This document shows positions 55,593 through 63,516 of a stretch of 64,000 bases of DNA, piece by piece. The notes below the pieces were generated by a model. That model saw only the letters and a list, made by a program, of their open reading frames with translations. It ran no database searches and was not told where the DNA came from. The stretch is from positions 434,001 to 498,000 of the forward strand of contig NZ_LR733406.1 in NCBI RefSeq assembly GCF_902506505.1. The letters are read 5' to 3'. The position numbers were made by a program, and so were the translations under genes. How positions within the stretch are numbered: the stretch's first letter is position 1; each line of letters begins with the position of its first letter. The stretch comes from Pseudomonas sp. 8AS (lineage in GTDB: Bacteria; Pseudomonadota; Gammaproteobacteria; Pseudomonadales; Pseudomonadaceae).

Positions 55593-58259
55593 ATGCACAC
55601 GCACAGCTTTTTACTGCGAACGCTGCCGCGCTGTTTGCTAGCTGCGGCATTGGTGGCGGGCGTCACGACCACGGCGATCTATGCCGTGGATGGCACCCCG
55701 CCAGGACTGTTTGAACTGGATGGCAACACGGTGGATGTGCAGCCGGGCGGTGGCGATGACTGGGGCAGCCTGCACTTGGGCACCCAGTTGGGTACACCGG
55801 CAGGCACGACTGTCGATCCGGATACCGGCAACGTCATCATCGACGACCCGGCACCGCTGACCATCTTTACCCAGGGCGGCTCGAAGGACATCAACGATGT
55901 CTCGGATTGGCGTTATACCGATGGCAGCGTGCCGGACAAGGACGACATCACCAATGCCTATGCGGCAGCCTATACGGTGCCGGCTGGCGGGGGCGACACG
56001 ATGAATGATCCGGGCGACCTGATCATCTACTTCGGCCTGGATCGCTACGCCAACAATGGCGATGCCTTCGCCGGTTTCTGGTTCTTCCAGGACGAGGTCG
56101 GCCTGGGGCCAAACAAGCAGTTCAATGGTGTACACACGCCAGGGGACCTGTTGGTGCTGGTGGAGTATCCCCAGGGCGCCAACGCGGTACCGGAGATCAA
56201 GGTCTACGAATGGGTGACTAGCGGCGGCAACGTCGCGGAACACCTGAATCAGATCTTCACCACCACCGCCCAGTGCGATGGCGCGGGTGACAAGCTCGCT
56301 TGTGCCATCACTAACCACGGCAACCTGAGCGGCGAACCGGCCTGGCCCTACACGCCGAAGAATGGCTTTGCGGGGATTCCCCTCGAGAGCTTCTACGAGG
56401 GCGGCATCAATGTGAGCAAGCTGCTCGGCGGCGATGTGCCCTGCTTCAGCAGCTTCCTCGCCGAGACCCGTAGCTCGCGTTCGGAAACCGCGCAGTTGAA
56501 GGACTTCGTGCTGGGTGACTTCGACCTCTGCAGCATCGCCGTGACCAAGGAGTGCGAGGCTACGGTGAACGATCAGGATGGCGGCAACAGCGTCGTGGTC
56601 AACTTCAGCGGCACGGTGACCAATGACGGTGGCCTGAAGCTGTTTGGCGTCACCGTGACCGATGACATGGGAACTCCGGGTAATACCGCGGATGACGAGG
56701 AGATCCCTATCGGCGATCTGGAGCCGGGGGCTTCGGCTAACTACAGCGGTGCGGCTTACACCACCCTGTCCATCCCTGCCACCGATACGGTGACCGCCGA
56801 AGGCCATCGCAACGGCACCAGCGTCACGGCTGAGGCCTCGGACACCTGCTCGCCGCAAATCGAGCCGCTGCTGAATGTGACCAAGCAGTGCGATGAAACG
56901 GTGGTGAACGGCACGGGTGACGGCATCGTGGTCAACTTCAGTGGCACGGTGAGCAACCCGGGTTTGGTCGCGCTGGAGGATGTCAACGTGATGGATGACG
57001 CTGGCACGCCGGGCGATAGCGGCGATGACATCAATGTATTCGGTGGCGCCATCACCCTGAACGCCGGTGAGTCGAAAGACTACACGGGCCAGTACAGCGT
57101 TCCGGGTACCGCCAGCTCCCTGAATACAGTGACCGCAACCGGGGTCGACGTATTGGCTGGAACGCCAGTGGAAGCGCTGCCGGCACCTGCGACCTGCGAG
57201 GCAACGGTAACGCCGGGCATAGCGGTTACCAAGGAGTGCACCGGGGCTACCATCAATGCCGGCGGCACGGGCATCTTGGCTGAGTTTGCCGGTACGGTGA
57301 CCAACACCGGTAATGTCAAGCTGACGGGCGTCACGGTGGTGGATGACCAGGTAGGCGGTGACGGCATTGTCTTGGGCCCGATTGACCTGGGGCCGGGGGA
57401 ATCGGCACCGTACAGCGGCAGCTACAATGCCAGTGGCTTCAGCTCCATTGACAATGTTGTCGCTAGCGGAACCGATGTGCTGACCCAAACCACGCCGGAA
57501 GCTAATGCAGACGCCACTTGCTCGGCGACCCCAAGTCCGTTCATTGAGGTCACTAAGCAGTGCACTGACGCACCGGCCTTCGGTCAGGCGATTCTGTTCG
57601 ACGGCACTGTGACCAACAGCGGAAACATTGCGCTGCTGGGCATCACGGTAGTGGATGACAATGGTACGCCGGGCGATGTCTTGGACGACGTGACCTTCAA
57701 CCTCGGTGATCTGGCTCCGGGGGCTACGACCAACTACAACGGCAGCTACACACCGTTGTCGGCCGGCCTTCACACCAATACCGTGGTGGCATTTGCGACT
57801 GGCGCGGATGGCTCGGTGCTTGAGTCGGAACCGGCCAACGCGACTTGCGAGGTTCCGCCGCCATCGGATCTGGAAGGCTGCACCCCGGGCTTCTGGAAGA
57901 ACAGCCCCGGCAGTTGGGTGGGCTACAGCCCGAATCAGCTGATCACCTCGGTGTTCAGTCTGCCTAACGGTCAGATCAACAACCAACTGGGTGATGACAC
58001 CCTGATGGAGGCGTTGAACTACGGTGGTGGCGAAAACCTGGTCGGCGCGGCGCAGAATCTGCTGCGCTCGGCAGTGGCTTCGCTGCTCAACTCCACCAAT
58101 CCGGAGGTCGACGACTTCCCATTGACCACCGCAGAGGTAATTGCCCAAGTCAATGCGGCTCTGGCCACCAAGGATCGGGCCACCATCCTGGCGCTGCACG
58201 CAGAGCTGGATGGCTACAACAACCTGGGTTGCGACCTGCCGAACGATAACTCGTTCTAA
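55593..58259 (+). CDS. Large secreted repeat protein with uncharacterised N-terminal domain (paralogue B)
   Basis: This protein of about 888 residues has a Sec signal peptide (ends near IYAVDG). The N-terminal domain, about 300 residues, is homologous to the 50412-52238 protein (GGSKDINDVSDWRYTDGSV, DLIIYFGLDRYANNGDAFAG). Four repeats of 105-115 residues follow (about 312-427, 427-541, 541-648, 648-757). Each begins VTKEC or VTKQC and has FSGTVTNxG, GVTVVDD and PGxSxxYxGxY, as in DUF11-like surface repeats. A C-terminal domain of about 125 residues starts CTPGFWKNSPGSW. ATG 55593 is eight bases after GAGGGAG; ATG 55587 is too close to it. It is a probable cell-surface or matrix protein. Confidence 0.82.
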   Translation: MHTHSFLLRTLPRCLLAAALVAGVTTTAIYAVDGTPPGLFELDGNTVDVQPGGGDDWGSLHLGTQLGTPAGTTVDPDTGNVIIDDPAPLTIFTQGGSKDINDVSDWRYTDGSVPDKDDITNAYAAAYTVPAGGGDTMNDPGDLIIYFGLDRYANNGDAFAGFWFFQDEVGLGPNKQFNGVHTPGDLLVLVEYPQGANAVPEIKVYEWVTSGGNVAEHLNQIFTTTAQCDGAGDKLACAITNHGNLSGEPAWPYTPKNGFAGIPLESFYEGGINVSKLLGGDVPCFSSFLAETRSSRSETAQLKDFVLGDFDLCSIAVTKECEATVNDQDGGNSVVVNFSGTVTNDGGLKLFGVTVTDDMGTPGNTADDEEIPIGDLEPGASANYSGAAYTTLSIPATDTVTAEGHRNGTSVTAEASDTCSPQIEPLLNVTKQCDETVVNGTGDGIVVNFSGTVSNPGLVALEDVNVMDDAGTPGDSGDDINVFGGAITLNAGESKDYTGQYSVPGTASSLNTVTATGVDVLAGTPVEALPAPATCEATVTPGIAVTKECTGATINAGGTGILAEFAGTVTNTGNVKLTGVTVVDDQVGGDGIVLGPIDLGPGESAPYSGSYNASGFSSIDNVVASGTDVLTQTTPEANADATCSATPSPFIEVTKQCTDAPAFGQAILFDGTVTNSGNIALLGITVVDDNGTPGDVLDDVTFNLGDLAPGATTNYNGSYTPLSAGLHTNTVVAFATGADGSVLESEPANATCEVPPPSDLEGCTPGFWKNSPGSWVGYSPNQLITSVFSLPNGQINNQLGDDTLMEALNYGGGENLVGAAQNLLRSAVASLLNSTNPEVDDFPLTTAEVIAQVNAALATKDRATILALHAELDGYNNLGCDLPNDNSF

Positions 58260-58304
58260 GGAGTAACCCGCCGCAGTCAGGGATGACCCGGGCATCGCAA
58301 AACG

Positions 58305-58335
58305 AAAAGCGCAGGGCGTGGCCCTGCGCTTTTTT
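58305..58335 (+). terminator. Terminator of the 888-residue protein gene
   Basis: AAAAGCGCAGGGC GTG GCCCTGCGCTTTTTT is a near-perfect 13-bp hairpin with a T run, 46 bases after the stop. Confidence 0.92.
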
Positions 58336-58469
58336 GTGTGCTGCTTTTCTCTTTGCCGAATGAACCCGGCCGCTGTGGTGGGCGGAGTTTTAGCCGCGAC
58401 AGTTGTGCCGGACAGGCAGTTCCCAGCGCGGATGAATCCGCACCTACAGGGGCGCAGTTCGGTCGGAAT

Positions 58470-58505
58470 AAAAAAGGCGCGAGGCCCAGGCCCCGCGCCT
58501 TTTTC
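58470..58505. terminator. Bidirectional terminator of protease B
   Basis: AAAAAGGCGCG and CGCGCCTTTTT flank a short GC-rich loop, with A and T runs on both sides, just after the protease stop on the minus strand. Confidence 0.85.
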
Positions 58506-58526
58506 ATGTGTGGAATCGGCCTTCTG

Positions 58527-60815
58527 CTAGCGCTTGAGGCTGATGTTCACAGTGGTGCTGGCGCTGACCTTGCCGTCGCTGATGGTGTAGCTGAACTGGT
58601 CGGTGCTTTTCAGCGACTTGGCCGGGCTGTACTTCAGGGTGCCGTTGCTGTTCAGGCTGACTTTGCCCTTGCTGCCCTGGGTGAAGGTAACGATGCTCAG
58701 GGCGTCGCCGTCCGGATCGCTGTCGTTGGCCAGCACGGCGATGTTCACCGCGGTCAGGCTGGTGAGCAGCGCGCTGTCGCTGAGTGCCTTGGGCGCCTGG
58801 TTGGTCACGCTGGTCGGGTTGTCCACTACGAAGCTGGCGCTGCCGCTGGCGCTCAGACCATTGGCCGTGGCGCTGGCGCCGACGTTGTAGAAGCCATCGA
58901 CGGCGCTGCTCGGCGAGGTGACATTCAGCGTGGTGCTGCTGCTGGCGCCCGGGGCCAGGCTCAGGCTGGCGCTGCCCAGGCTGGCGCTCCAGCCGCTGGG
59001 CTTGCTGGCGGCGAGGCTGAAGCTGCTGCTGGTGCAACCGCTGCTGTCCTTGTTGGTCACGCTGACGGTGAAGCTGTAGCTGCTGCCGGCGGCCAGCCAG
59101 GTGCTTTGCCCCGGGCTGACGCTGACGACAGGCGCACTGCGGGTGCAGGTCGGGGTGCTGCCGCCACCGCCGCCTAAATCGACGGTGACCAGGGCCTGGC
59201 TGGCATCGGTCCACTGGGTGGTGAGGGTCATGCCGCTGGCGCTGAAGTTGCGCCCGCCGGTCAGGGCGGCGTCCTTCATGTCGACGAAATTGCTGCCGGC
59301 GGTCATGTCCAGCAGGTAGCTGCTATTGCCGTTGCTTGGGCTGGCCTGGCGCACGGCCACCCCATTGAATACGTTGTTCGTGTCGATCACGCCGCGGTTG
59401 GGAAGCTGGGCGTCGAAGCCCAGCGGCTGGCGGTATTCGACGTAGTAGTAGTTGGCTGCACCGCTGCTGTCCAAACCATTGGCGATCTTCAGCAGCTTGC
59501 TGCCAGTGGTCTGGGTTGAGGCGGGCTTCAGGTAGAAACTGCCGCTGCTGGTGACATTGATGATGTTGTCGCTGGCCAGCCAGCCCAGGCGTTCCTTATG
59601 GAAACCGGTGAAATGCCCGACGGTGCCGGAGTAGCCCATGATGTCCAGGGTGTCGCCGTATTCCTGGGAGCTGCAGCTGCTGCCCAGGATGGTGTTGCCG
59701 CAGTCGAGGGCATGGGAGTGGTGCAGGCCGAGGTTGTGGCCCATCTCATGGCCAACAGTGCTCACAGTCAGACTGCCGTTGATCCAGGTACTCGACGGGA
59801 ATGCGCCGACCTGAGCCATGCCGCTGTACCCACAAGCACTGTTCTTGGGGAAGAAGTAGACGAAACGGTCGTAGTTGCTCAGGTTGTAGCCGCCGTTCTG
59901 AGCTGCCTGTTTGGCATAGTTGGCAATGTCCGAGCCGCTGCAGACGGTGCTGCTGAGCGGGATGGTGTACCAGCCGGCGACGCTGCCGGTCAGCCAGGTC
60001 TGCTGGCTGGAGTTTTCCTTGAAGAAGTTGCTGACCTCGCCGAACACCAGGCTGTTGACCTGGCTGGCGGTCCAGGGCTTATCGCTCGGGGCATCCTGGA
60101 AGTTGACCATGATCGCCAGGGTGCGCTGGGCGCCCAGGGTATTGGACATCGCGAAGGCCAGCTCGCCGGTAGCGGTGCTGGTGGTCGTGCCATCGGCGAA
60201 CAACAGCAGGCCGCTGTCGTCGTCGTTGACCACCAGGTCGCCCTGGATGGCTTCGCTGGCGCCATCGACATGTTCCAGCAGCACGCCCTGGGCGCGCACG
60301 TTCAGGCCGCTGCGCCATTCGCGCTGGGCGTTGGCCAGGCGTAGTTCGAAGCGCTCGCCGAAGGGGGTGTTGAGGAAGTGGCGCAGCTTGGCCGGTCCGT
60401 CCTCGTAGTCCTCGTAGAGCACTTCCAGTTCGCCTTCCAGCTCCTGATGCTGCTCCAGCTTGGCCACTACCTCGGCGGGCATGCCTTTCTGCTTGTCCTC
60501 GGGGATGGCGACACGCAGCACTTCCTCGGGATGGCTCTGCGCCAGTTCGAGCAGCAGTTGCCGGCGCTGTTCGGCCTTGCCGAGCAGTTGCTCACGCAGT
60601 TGCGCTCGCTCGCCGGTTGCGGCTTTCTGCAGGCGCTTGTGCAAGCCGAGTAGTTCCGTGGTCTGGGTGCTGGCGGCCTCGCGGGCAGCTGGCAGGGTGC
60701 GCATGTCCGTGTGGGTGACGCTGGGATTGCTGGCAGGCTGGGTAGCGAAGGCCGGGGCGGCATTGAGTGCCAGAATGCAAAGCAAAGATGTGGCGTAAGG
60801 CTTGGACAAGCGCAT
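58527..60815 (-). CDS. Secreted gametolysin-like (M11-type) metalloprotease, copy B
   Basis: This 762-residue paralogue of 52331-54655 has the same domain order. It has a signal peptide, charged propeptide, catalytic HEMGHNLGLHHSHALD at residues 356-371, DIMGYSG, a NEW3-like beta domain and a terminal cadherin-like domain with NDSDPDGD. It lacks the Gly-rich tail of copy A and has an extra Gly run (GGGGG) before the NEW3-like domain. The propeptide and leader are almost identical in DNA to copy A, while parts of the catalytic domain differ, so the pair arose by duplication with later divergence. Upstream are the riboswitch, leader ORF and 17-bp motifs. Confidence 0.9.
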   Translation of the reverse strand: MRLSKPYATSLLCILALNAAPAFATQPASNPSVTHTDMRTLPAAREAASTQTTELLGLHKRLQKAATGERAQLREQLLGKAEQRRQLLLELAQSHPEEVLRVAIPEDKQKGMPAEVVAKLEQHQELEGELEVLYEDYEDGPAKLRHFLNTPFGERFELRLANAQREWRSGLNVRAQGVLLEHVDGASEAIQGDLVVNDDDSGLLLFADGTTTSTATGELAFAMSNTLGAQRTLAIMVNFQDAPSDKPWTASQVNSLVFGEVSNFFKENSSQQTWLTGSVAGWYTIPLSSTVCSGSDIANYAKQAAQNGGYNLSNYDRFVYFFPKNSACGYSGMAQVGAFPSSTWINGSLTVSTVGHEMGHNLGLHHSHALDCGNTILGSSCSSQEYGDTLDIMGYSGTVGHFTGFHKERLGWLASDNIINVTSSGSFYLKPASTQTTGSKLLKIANGLDSSGAANYYYVEYRQPLGFDAQLPNRGVIDTNNVFNGVAVRQASPSNGNSSYLLDMTAGSNFVDMKDAALTGGRNFSASGMTLTTQWTDASQALVTVDLGGGGGSTPTCTRSAPVVSVSPGQSTWLAAGSSYSFTVSVTNKDSSGCTSSSFSLAASKPSGWSASLGSASLSLAPGASSSTTLNVTSPSSAVDGFYNVGASATANGLSASGSASFVVDNPTSVTNQAPKALSDSALLTSLTAVNIAVLANDSDPDGDALSIVTFTQGSKGKVSLNSNGTLKYSPAKSLKSTDQFSYTISDGKVSASTTVNISLKR

Positions 60816-60835
60816 GGGGCTCTCCTGAATCAGGT

Positions 60836-60865
60836 TCAGAAAAGTTCCTCTTCACGGCTGTCCAT
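60836..60865 (-). CDS. Nine-residue leader ORF MDSREEELF, copy B
   Basis: Same sequence, ribosome site and position as the ORF at 54677-54706, ending 20 bases before the protease ATG. Conservation could simply reflect recent duplication. Confidence 0.45.
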   Translation of the reverse strand: MDSREEELF

Positions 60866-60878
60866 GAGGGATGTCTCC

Positions 60879-60950
60879 TTCGGCAGTCCGGCGACCCTTG
60901 AGGGCCCGTGACTTTGCGTCGCCAGGTTGCCCTGGTTATGCCTTTGTCGG
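60879..60950 (-). ncRNA. Cyclic di-GMP-I (GEMM-I) riboswitch, copy B
   Basis: All conserved blocks of copy A are present: GGCATAACC, GCAA tetraloop stem, GACGCAAAG, CACGGGCCCT, GCCGGACTGCCGA. The only difference in the aptamer is in the loop of the third stem (CCCT-CA-AGGG here, CCCT-TCC-AGGG in copy A). The paired bases are unchanged, as expected of a structured RNA. Confidence 0.85.
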
Positions 60951-61112
60951 GAGAGGAGCTTTCTGTAGCGGTACAACAGGGGCAGCCGCGGCTGCCCGGT
61001 TAAAGCCCCTCGATCTTCGACGACATCTAATGCCAGTGCGTGGATCGGCAAACCTCACTGTTCACTGCGCAATGCAGCGGGGTATTTCCTGTAACAGATG
61101 CCAGGGATGTTC

Positions 61113-61129
61113 TGTTCATTTTCTGTACA
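61113..61129. promoter_or_regulatory. 17-bp motif, promoter of protease B, site 1
   Basis: TGTTCATTTTCTGTACA fits YGTTCRTTTTYTRWACA. Like site 1 of copy A it is followed by GCTGT. Confidence 0.55.
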
Positions 61130-61161
61130 GCTGTTACGGGAGCGGAATCTAGCACGCGATT

Positions 61162-61178
61162 TGTTCGTTTTTTATACA
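61162..61178. promoter_or_regulatory. 17-bp motif, promoter of protease B, site 2
   Basis: TGTTCGTTTTTTATACA, starting 49 bases after site 1. Here the flanks extend the dyad (TTTGT / ACAAA). Confidence 0.55.
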
Positions 61179-61602
61179 AACGAGGCATAAGGCTGTAGAG
61201 GTTTGGTTAAAAAATGATCTGGAACTTTTTTGCCGGGCGAGCGAAATGGGCGTGCTAGAGGCGTGCGGGCAAATCGAGCCGGGCATCGGCGCTTTGCTAC
61301 CGTTCATCGATACAGATGGGGGAACGAGACCATCGTCACACTGGCTTTCGGCCACTAATGGCGCTTTAGAATCATGGCCGGTGGCCGGCTTTGCGGCAGG
61401 CGGTGGACGGCGCACGGCAGTAGCCGTCAGAGGGGCAGGCTAGTCGAGGTTGGAGCGAAGGGCGGTACGGGAGGGCGCTGCCCGGAGTCGGTTCACGATC
61501 ACTTCCTGGCACTGCCGCGAGGGAGCCGAACCGACTGATTTCAGGTCTGTGCGTGGTTTGAGGTGCGCATTCACCCTACGAGAGATTGCGCGCCGCGGCT
61601 GC
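61179..61602. other. Intergenic region without a supported gene
   Basis: About 420 bases between the protease B promoter and the small gene at 61603. The open frames here show no ribosome sites or known features. Confidence 0.45.
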
Positions 61603-61833
61603 TCAGGGATCTTCCGCTTCATCCCACAGCAGGATCGGCGGCGAACTGGAGGCATGCTGGCGATGCTGGATGCGCTGCTTGCGGTAGTGGTACCAGTTGA
61701 CGAAGGGCGGTTCGCTGAACAGGGGGAAGGCCAGCGTGCCGCTTTCCGGGCATGCGCCGACCACTTCCGCGGCGCCGCTGCCTCTTCTTTCCGGCGTCTG
61801 CAGATCGGTGGCTCGGCGACCGCGTTCGGGCAT
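61603..61833 (-). CDS. Small hypothetical protein
   Basis: This 76-residue protein (MPERGRRATDLQTPERRG to LLWDEAEDP) has an aromatic, basic middle (PFVNWYHYRKQRIQHRQH). The ATG at 61833 has a strong GGAGGT eight bases upstream, the main reason to accept it. The family is not recognised. It lies downstream of the VpsR-like gene on the same strand, 137 bases after its stop. Confidence 0.5.
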   Translation of the reverse strand: MPERGRRATDLQTPERRGSGAAEVVGACPESGTLAFPLFSEPPFVNWYHYRKQRIQHRQHASSSPPILLWDEAEDP

Positions 61834-61970
61834 GCTGCTTACCTCCGCACTGGCCGGAGAAACCATGCAGGTAGCACGCCAAAGACCTGAAAGGCCCGCC
61901 CCAGGCGGGTCGCCGCGCTAAAGGCGGGGCGCCGGGGCGGTCGACTGTTGCTCGGCCGTTACAGCTGGGC

Positions 61971-63335
61971 TTAACGGATGCCGTATTTGTCCATCATGCG
62001 ATAGAGGGTTACACGGGACACGCCGAGCAGTTTTGAAGCCTGCGACACGTTGTTCATCGAGTGGCTCAGGCAGCTGCGCACGGCCAGTTCCTCGGCGTGG
62101 GCGCGGGCCTGCTCCAGCGGCATGACCATGTCCAGGCTCTCGCATTCCTCGAGGCCGAGGTCGGCCGCGCTGATCATGCGGTTCTCGCTCATTACCAGGG
62201 CGCGGCGGATGCGGTTGATCAGCTCGCGCACGTTGCCCGGCCAGCTGTGGCTGAGCAGAGCGCCGATGGCCTGGCGGGTCAGGCCGCGCGAGCTGGTGCC
62301 GTACTCCTTGGCGAACTTGTGCAGGAAGTAGCGCGCCAGCAGCTCGATGTCGTTGCCGCGCTCGGCCAGGCGCGGCACATAGATGCTCAGCACGTTGAGG
62401 CGGTAGTAGAGATCCTCGCGGAAGGTGCCGTCGGCCACCGCCTGTTCCAGGTTGACGTGGGTGGCGGCGATGACCCGCGCATTGACCTGGATGCTCTGGT
62501 TGCCACCCAGGCGCTCGATGGTCTTCTGTTCGAGAAAGCGCAGCAGGTAGACCTGCATCTGCGGCGGCAGGTCGCCGATCTCGTCGAGGAAGATGGTGCC
62601 GTTCTGCGCCGCCTCGACTCGCCCGATCTTGCGCTTGTAGGCTCCGGTGAAGGCGCCTTTCTCGTAGCCGAACAGTTCGGCATGGATCAGCGTCTCCGGC
62701 AGGGCGCCGCAGTTCACCGCGACGAACGGCCCCTCGGCCTGGGGCGAGCGCTGGTGGATGGCGCGGGCGATCATCTCCTTGCCCACCCCGGTCTCGCCGC
62801 GGATCATCACCGGCGCCTCGACCCCGGCGACCCGGCGGATCTGGTCGAAGATGGCGAGGAAATGCCGGCTGCCGCCGACCATCTGGAACTCGGCCAGCGG
62901 CACCAGGGCCTCCTGCTCCAGGGCGCGCAGGCGCGACATGCCGTCCAGATGGCCGAGAGCGTGGCGCAGGTGGTCCAGGCTGTTGCCCTGCAGCGGCAGG
63001 GAAAAGTAGTCGTAGAAGTGCTCGTAGATCAGTCGTCGGAAATTCTGCTGTTCCAGCAGCCCGGACCGGGTCAGGGCGACCCAGGACAGGTGCTCGTCGT
63101 GGTCGAGCAGGCTTTCGAGCGGCTCGTACTGCTCTTCGGCGAGCTCCGGCAGCATGACGATGCCGACCCGGTATTGATGGAACTTCAGCAGGCCCTGGGC
63201 GCTGTCCAGGGTGGTGACCCGGTCGAATACCCAGTCCTGCAGGTGCTGCAGAGGCGGCGGGGTCTCTTCGCTGGAGAGATCGAGAAGCAGCGCGCGGCGT
63301 GGGGCGCCGGGCGCTTCGGAGACTATCGCGGACAT
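61971..63335 (-). CDS. VpsR-like sigma-54-dependent transcriptional activator
   Basis: The protein is 454 residues long. It has an N-terminal degenerate receiver-like domain (about 1-125), a central AAA+ domain with Walker A GETGVGKE (about residue 174), the sigma-54 contact loop GAFTGA and the FLDEIGDLP block, and a C-terminal Fis-type helix-turn-helix (NNVSQASKLLGVSRVTLYRMMDKYGIR). The receiver-like part and overall plan resemble VpsR of Vibrio cholerae, a cyclic di-GMP-binding activator of matrix genes. It diverges from an ExeA-type ATPase gene and lies near two cyclic di-GMP riboswitch genes. Ligand binding is not proven. Confidence 0.83.
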   Translation of the reverse strand: MSAIVSEAPGAPRRALLLDLSSEETPPPLQHLQDWVFDRVTTLDSAQGLLKFHQYRVGIVMLPELAEEQYEPLESLLDHDEHLSWVALTRSGLLEQQNFRRLIYEHFYDYFSLPLQGNSLDHLRHALGHLDGMSRLRALEQEALVPLAEFQMVGGSRHFLAIFDQIRRVAGVEAPVMIRGETGVGKEMIARAIHQRSPQAEGPFVAVNCGALPETLIHAELFGYEKGAFTGAYKRKIGRVEAAQNGTIFLDEIGDLPPQMQVYLLRFLEQKTIERLGGNQSIQVNARVIAATHVNLEQAVADGTFREDLYYRLNVLSIYVPRLAERGNDIELLARYFLHKFAKEYGTSSRGLTRQAIGALLSHSWPGNVRELINRIRRALVMSENRMISAADLGLEECESLDMVMPLEQARAHAEELAVRSCLSHSMNNVSQASKLLGVSRVTLYRMMDKYGIR

Positions 63336-63353
63336 GTGTTAAGCCTTTGATAC

Positions 63354-63373
63354 AGTAGCGTGACTCTGCTACT
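63354..63373. promoter_or_regulatory. Inverted repeat in the divergent promoter region
   Basis: AGTAGC and GCTACT separated by eight bases, 20-40 bases upstream of the VpsR-like start. Possible binding site. Confidence 0.35.
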
Positions 63374-63516
63374 TCAAACAGGCGATCCTCTTTACACAGT
63401 GTAGATCGGGGCGATGATTTGGCTGTTTCGCCGACGAAAGGACGTATGCCCGTACCGGACTGGAAAGTGCCCTGTCGACTTCTATAGTCACAGGTAGACT
63501 GCGAGGTCAGACGTCC

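Noticed and set aside
55638..58295. 885-residue open frame on the minus strand opposite the large exported protein
   Set aside because: It is an antisense shadow caused by codon bias in a GC-rich gene. The plus-strand frame has a signal peptide, ordered repeats and a terminator; the antisense product has no recognisable features.
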